Shown piece after piece: positions 63,026 through 64,000 of a stretch of 64,000 nt of DNA. The DNA is from SZUA-309 sp050185825 (GTDB lineage Bacteria; Pseudomonadota; Gammaproteobacteria; Pseudomonadales; Azotimanducaceae): assembly GCA_050185825.1 (NCBI GenBank), contig JBFWZA010000004.1, positions 186,001-250,000 on the forward strand, given 5' to 3'. The notes under the pieces were generated by a model that worked only from the letters and a program-made list of their open reading frames with translations, was not told the DNA's origin and did not search any database. A program made the translations under genes and the position numbers. The stretch's first letter is position 1. Each line of letters starts with the position of its first letter.

Positions 63026-64000
63026 TCAGGGTCGCTTCAGCGCCTCGAGCTGCAGCTCCAGCGATGGCAGGCGCGCGCCTGCCAGCCGCAGGAGCAGATC
63101 CTCGAGCGAGAGCCAGGCATCGCCGAGGAGCTGTCCCTTGCCCTGCTGATCCACCAGGGCGCACTGGGCGAGCACCCGGTCCACGGCGGTTTTCGAGCCG
63201 AGCCTGCTCACGAGCGCGTCACTGGTGCGGCGCTTGAACTGCGGCACCCGACCTTCCGCGATCTGCCTGAGCTGGTTGGTCAGCGCGCCCAGCACGGCAA
63301 AGAGCGCCACGCCCTCCGCCCGTAAGCCGCGAACCATCCGTGGAATCCGGGTCGTCTCGCCGTTCATCACCGCATCGAGCAGCTCGAAGACATCGTAGTG
63401 CGCCGAGTCCTCCAGGACGGCGGCCACCGTGTCGGCGTCGATCGGCTGTGGCAGGTCGGCGAGCCGGAGCTTCTCCACCTCCTGCACCGCCGCGAGCAGG
63501 TTGCCTTCTACCCGCTCCGCCAGGCCCGCGAGCGCTTCCGGCGTGAGCGTGAGCCCGGCACGGCCGAGCCGGCCCTTCAGCCACCGGGGCAGCTCGTTGA
63601 GCCCGATGGGCCAGATCTGGATCACCACCCCGGCCACGTCCAGCGACCTGAACCAGGCCGAGCTCTTCTGGCGGCCGTCGATTCGGGGGCTGCGCAGCAG
63701 CAGCAGGTTGTCCTCCACCGGCCGCTCGCAGTAGGCACGCAGCACCTCCGAGGCGCCCTTGTCGAAGCTGCCCGAAGCGTTGCGCACATCCAGGATCTTC
63801 TTCTCGGCGAACAGCGACAGGCTCGCACCTTCGGCGAGCACGGTCTGCCAGTCGAAGCTGCCTTCCGCGTGGAGCACGGTACGTTCGCTGAATCCGGCCT
63901 GCCGCGCCGCGCCGAGAATGGCGTCCGCCGCCTCCTCGACCAGCAGGGTCTCGTCGCCGGTGATGAAGTACACGGGCGCCAGCGCGCCCGATTTCAGGTG
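63026..64000 (-). CDS. holA: DNA polymerase III subunit delta, N-terminus cut by window edge
   Basis: The frame enters from the right edge and stops at 63026. The visible 324 residues begin HLKSGALAPVYFITGDETLLVEEAADAI, which is the start of domain I of the clamp-loader delta subunit, with only about 15-20 residues missing. Later features are LLLLRSPRIDGRQKSSAWFRSL, LPRWLKGRLGRAGLTLTPEALAGLAERVEGNLLAAVQEVEKLRLA and DVFELLDAVMNGET. Delta opens the beta clamp during loading. In many gammaproteobacteria lptE lies upstream, which would be outside the window. It is convergent with the adaptor gene. Confidence 0.93.
   Translation of the reverse strand, partial: HLKSGALAPVYFITGDETLLVEEAADAILGAARQAGFSERTVLHAEGSFDWQTVLAEGASLSLFAEKKILDVRNASGSFDKGASEVLRAYCERPVEDNLLLLRSPRIDGRQKSSAWFRSLDVAGVVIQIWPIGLNELPRWLKGRLGRAGLTLTPEALAGLAERVEGNLLAAVQEVEKLRLADLPQPIDADTVAAVLEDSAHYDVFELLDAVMNGETTRIPRMVRGLRAEGVALFAVLGALTNQLRQIAEGRVPQFKRRTSDALVSRLGSKTAVDRVLAQCALVDQQGKGQLLGDAWLSLEDLLLRLAGARLPSLELQLEALKRP

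Overview
The window is about 64 kb of GC-rich DNA (roughly two-thirds G+C by eye), densely coded on both strands with short gaps and many 1-11 base start/stop overlaps. The gene set points to a free-living, aerobic, high-GC gammaproteobacterium, probably marine or soil: a DUF6316 protein, thermostable hemolysin, several TonB-dependent receptors, CobS/CobT, a cytochrome c5 and OxyR. I cannot name a genus. No tRNA, rRNA, CRISPR array or prophage was seen.

Layout. 1-9.6 kb holds housekeeping and accessory genes: a carboxymuconolactone decarboxylase-like protein cut by the left edge, DUF6316, an MFS exporter, an alpha/beta hydrolase, idi, then a vWA lipoprotein / ECF sigma / single-span membrane protein operon convergent with EamA and MATE exporters. 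9.6-13.4 kb is a peroxide-defence locus: a near-canonical OxyR operator in front of rubrerythrin, a GlpC-like Fe-S protein and a DUF3501 protein, with oxyR convergent and a roughly 150-nt near-palindrome between. 13.4-16.2 kb carries a zinc dehydrogenase, a pseudouridine synthase, an LRAT-domain protein and a cytochrome c5 lipoprotein. 16.2-19.9 kb is a methionine-cycle locus: a methionine aminotransferase-like gene divergent from an ArsR-methyltransferase regulator and ahcY, with a perfect 18-bp palindrome between.

20-24 kb holds a four-gene operon of unknown role (PPOX-type flavoprotein, secreted protein, two-span membrane protein, trypsin-like protein with a discoidin-like tail). 24-33 kb holds tesB, an ECF sigma/FecR/STN-TonB receptor operon and, divergent from it across a perfect 12-bp inverted repeat, a tightly coupled cluster of thermostable hemolysin, AMP-ligase, heme-oxygenase-like di-iron protein, SDR and TPR protein. 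This is the best candidate for an uncharacterised biosynthetic system. 33-43 kb has a secreted amidohydrolase and a seven-gene run joining a MoxR ATPase/VWA pair to an oligopeptide-type ABC transporter whose second permease carries an extra periplasmic domain.

43.5-54.2 kb is a degenerating array of three TonB-dependent receptors. The first is broken by one TAG codon, the second by a frameshift, and the third is intact. Two IS1182-type transposase fragments sit between them, and the first two receptors have matching promoters with CGCG inverted repeats at the start site. 54-64 kb has a NUDIX hydrolase, a small ABM-domain protein, a 40-bp perfect palindrome, cobT-cobS, an RND efflux pair in permease-adaptor order, and holA running off the right edge.
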